A DNA stretch of 64,000 nucleotides from Tritrichomonas musculus (Eukaryota > Parabasalia > Tritrichomonadida > Tritrichomonadidae). The translations under genes were made by a program, and so were the position numbers. Below are positions 61,816 through 64,000 of this stretch, piece after piece; position 1 is the stretch's first letter, and each line of letters opens with the position of its first letter. Below the pieces are notes generated by a model. It was not told where the DNA came from. It saw nothing but the letters and a program-made list of their open reading frames with translations, and did no database searches. Location: contig JAPFFF010000041.1 in NCBI GenBank assembly GCA_039105265.1, forward strand, positions 992,001 through 1,056,000. The letters are read 5' to 3'.

Positions 61816-63483
61816 TTATTGATCATAATGTGGATCACAATGCTTCAACAAGGTTTCTCTTATCAAATGGATTCTTTTGGTGATTTTGGAAGCCTCTATA
61901 TATGTCTTTTTTTTCATTTTATCATCAAACAAACTATTCACAATTTTTCTTATTGAATGTTCTGTGTCATTAACGATGAAATTAAATATCTTGTATTTCT
62001 GTGTGTTTGGATAAGCTTGCTCGTTCAATTGATCATTTAAAGGTGCATTTTTCACCACTTTGTACCTCATATTAAACAGGTGAACGCTAGACCACTTGAT
62101 ATTCTCATATGACCAATAAATCTGGATCAAGAGATCATACAAAATTTTTGTCTTTGCTTCTCTGCTCAAATATTCATCGTTCTGAATCCTTTTAGACATC
62201 AATTTCTCGATATTTTCGTTAATTTTCTCGAAGAAAACCTTGTTTTCTTGATCTTTTTTGATGAAAACGTCGTTATATTGGCCAATGAACTCTTTGCTTA
62301 TGTCATCCATCTTCTTCAGGTATGGATCATCCTCCTGTCTGTAATATTGGCATTGAAAGTGTGTGTTTGGATGGTTGCTCCACGCTCTCAAGCACATCCA
62401 GCAGAATTCATGCTTGCATTTGTAGCATCTCATGAAGTAGCATCCGCCATTTTTCTCTATTATCGCATTGCAACTGGGGCAGATCTTGCAGTTTGGACCA
62501 AGAAGTCTCTTGTTCATTTTTTCATCGCCTGTCACGTTGAGCCAGAATGACTTCTCGACACAATTTGCAGGCACATGAGATGGCTCATTGCACAATAGGC
62601 AAAATTCATGACCACATGAGCATGTAAGAACGTTGCATAGACCAGTTGAGAGTACATTTACTGTCCTTGAGCATTTAGGTGATGGACAAACAGTCAATGT
62701 ATTTGCCAATGAAACTGTCGATTCCATTAAAAAACGTAAAAAGTCGTTATAAACTTTTTTCCCACAAATTTGTTCAACTGAATTTGGAGGTATTTTGCGT
62801 TTGCAACCGCTACGTTGGCAGTTAATGAGGTGTTGTCCTGATGACATGTTGTATTTGACGTGATCTCGCCAACAATTTGAACAAAATGAGTGCCCACAAG
62901 GAAGACACCACATATCGCTGGCTGGGTAACTGTCATAGCATACTTCACACTCGTATTCGGCGTTCGGATCTCCAACTGGATGTTTGAGGGAGGGATCATC
63001 ATTCGCATTTTCAAATTGGATACCAATTGTTGAAAGCATTGAGTCGTACATCATTGCCCAATTCTCATAGACCAAATATGTGTTCCAGTTTTGGCTTTCG
63101 AGGATCATAAATGCAACCAATGGATGAATATTCAATTTTTCAGAAATAGCCTTGCAATCAGTCATAAGAGAATCAAAAATTTGGTCATCATCAATAACGT
63201 TCGAAAAAATGTTTTGTTGCTGAATTGGAACTGATTCTTTATTAAGATTAATTGAGATAAAAAAATCTGTATCATCATCTAACAAAGAGCAAACGCCATA
63301 CTTATCGAATTCCTGGTATGTATTGGTTAACATTAAAATAAAATCTTTAAAATTTTTAATTTTTTCCACTTTCAAAATTTTCCGGAAAATTTTAAATTTA
63401 AAGTTTTCCAGAGAATGCCAAAAAAATATTATCAAAGCATTATTGATGCCAATTGAAACAAATCCAAAATCTATTAATTTCAT
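61816..63483 (-). CDS. Ariadne-like RBR E3 ubiquitin ligase
   Basis: A 555-residue protein. RING1 spans about 179-222 (CEVCYDSYPASDMWCLPCGH, then CSNCWRDHV). The IBR spans about 266-308 (CPSPKCSRTV...CSCGHEFCLLCNE). RING2 starts at 335 (CKICPSCNAIIEKNGGCYFM) with the catalytic Cys at 348 in the GGC motif, followed by CYKCKHEFCWMCLRAW and H...H. A helical Ariadne-type C-terminal region follows. Such ligases take ubiquitin from E2 through RING1 and form a thioester on RING2 before transfer. The frame opens at ATG 63483, but MLTNTYQEFDKYGV (63333) is a plausible alternative start because the N-terminal 50 residues are unlike the family. Complete and apparently functional. Confidence 0.9.
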   Translation of the reverse strand: MKLIDFGFVSIGINNALIIFFWHSLENFKFKIFRKILKVEKIKNFKDFILMLTNTYQEFDKYGVCSLLDDDTDFFISINLNKESVPIQQQNIFSNVIDDDQIFDSLMTDCKAISEKLNIHPLVAFMILESQNWNTYLVYENWAMMYDSMLSTIGIQFENANDDPSLKHPVGDPNAEYECEVCYDSYPASDMWCLPCGHSFCSNCWRDHVKYNMSSGQHLINCQRSGCKRKIPPNSVEQICGKKVYNDFLRFLMESTVSLANTLTVCPSPKCSRTVNVLSTGLCNVLTCSCGHEFCLLCNEPSHVPANCVEKSFWLNVTGDEKMNKRLLGPNCKICPSCNAIIEKNGGCYFMRCYKCKHEFCWMCLRAWSNHPNTHFQCQYYRQEDDPYLKKMDDISKEFIGQYNDVFIKKDQENKVFFEKINENIEKLMSKRIQNDEYLSREAKTKILYDLLIQIYWSYENIKWSSVHLFNMRYKVVKNAPLNDQLNEQAYPNTQKYKIFNFIVNDTEHSIRKIVNSLFDDKMKKKTYIEASKITKRIHLIRETLLKHCDPHYDQ

Positions 63484-64000
63484 ATTTCATTCTGAATCAA
63501 TCATCAAGTTATTGACTTTAAATGATTCAATTAATTTAAACTTAGTTTTTTTTTAATTTTCAAATTTCAGAGTAGCTACAACGAAATTTTTTGGACAAGT
63601 CCTCTCAAAAAGTGGACTGTCAAATTGATTTTTCTCATTGGTAAGAAGGTTTTATGATTTTATAATAACATAATATAAAACTTTATTTTGAGAGTTTGCA
63701 CTTTTTAAATAAAAGATTAAAATTCCTTGGAAAAATGTATAAATTCACGATGCTAAAAATGTGCATGCGGTCATCCTTTATTTGGTAAAAATATAAAATT
63801 AATTATAAATAAATAAATATCAAATATATGAGAATAATTCCTTGGTCGCGTTAAGCATAATTTTAATTTTATTCATGAAAAAATGTGAAAAATTTTGGAA
63901 CAAAACAAAACATAGAATTCTTTCTTTTTAATTATCTTTTTGAATTGGATTTGAATTATTAAATGAAAGATTTCCAACCTAGTGAATCTGCAAGTTCTTA
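63484..64000. other. AT-rich DNA at right edge
   Basis: No gene recognised in the last 517 bases. A short phrase (CTCTCAAAAAGTGGACTGTC) near 63602 stands out slightly, but without context. Confidence 0.4.

Noticed and set aside
1-64000. CRISPR arrays, rRNA, riboswitches or bacterial operons
   Set aside because: No regularly spaced identical repeats with unique spacers, no rRNA-like sequence and no bacterial ribosome-binding sites were seen; gene style is eukaryotic.

Overview
The window looks like nuclear DNA of a trichomonad (Parabasalia), most like Tritrichomonas. The evidence is a very AT-rich sequence (judged by eye, not computed), long single-ORF genes, starts often preceded by a TCA-pyrimidine-(T/A) initiator-like motif, and a typical gene content: BspA-type LRR_5 proteins, DUF3447-type ankyrin proteins, BTB plus F5/8-C (discoidin) proteins, TKL kinases with Sel1 repeats, Myb pairs, ABCA-like half transporters, and Maverick/Polinton integrases. 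No gene shows a canonical GTATGT...ACTAACACACAG trichomonad intron.

Region 1 (1-6.8 kb) is one end of a Maverick/Polinton-like element: a cut gene, three related coiled-coil genes, a DDE integrase, and three genes I do not recognise (132, 775 and 200 residues). A shared promoter-like module lies in front of several of them, and a GC-richer terminal segment closes the region. 6.8-9.9 kb is AT-rich and non-coding, with two small inverted-repeat elements and an RCC1-like remnant. 9.9-15.5 kb holds two divergent ABCA-like half transporters, one broken by a 1-nt lesion. A dead Rho-type GTPase (15.8-16.2 kb), a Myb gene (18.5 kb) and a GC island (19.3 kb) follow.

20.4-25.3 kb encodes a 1618-residue type I membrane protein with many Cys-rich repeats. 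After it come a pseudokinase, a zinc-binding IBR-like protein, a small duplicated gene, a HECT ubiquitin ligase whose expected start codon is ATT, and a BTB/F5-8C protein. At 33,997-35,752 lies a DNA transposon with 45-bp perfect terminal inverted repeats flanked by TA and filled with a repeated GACCAAGTTGCAA motif.

35.9-45.4 kb carries an N-myristoylated-type kinase, an ankyrin plus LRR gene, a rearranged ZPR1 pseudogene and two BspA-like LRR proteins. At 46.0-47.6 kb a second, GC-richer Maverick fragment is joined to an ankyrin remnant, and its integrase is cut just after the third catalytic position. Next to it is a bacterial-type ECF transporter S-component-like membrane protein, a candidate lateral transfer. 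48.4-51.1 kb is non-coding, with a 22-bp minisatellite and a 39-T tract. The last 13 kb holds a clan CD (legumain/caspase-like) peptidase-like protein, a frameshifted TKL kinase with Sel1 repeats, a Myb gene with one in-frame stop, a decayed unknown gene, a PARP-like ADP-ribosyltransferase, a lipid-anchored-type protein of unknown role, and an Ariadne-like RBR ubiquitin ligase.

There are no operons. The genes are independent units of signalling, ubiquitin, surface and mobile-element families. Many are broken by single-base lesions, which may be true pseudogenization or assembly error.
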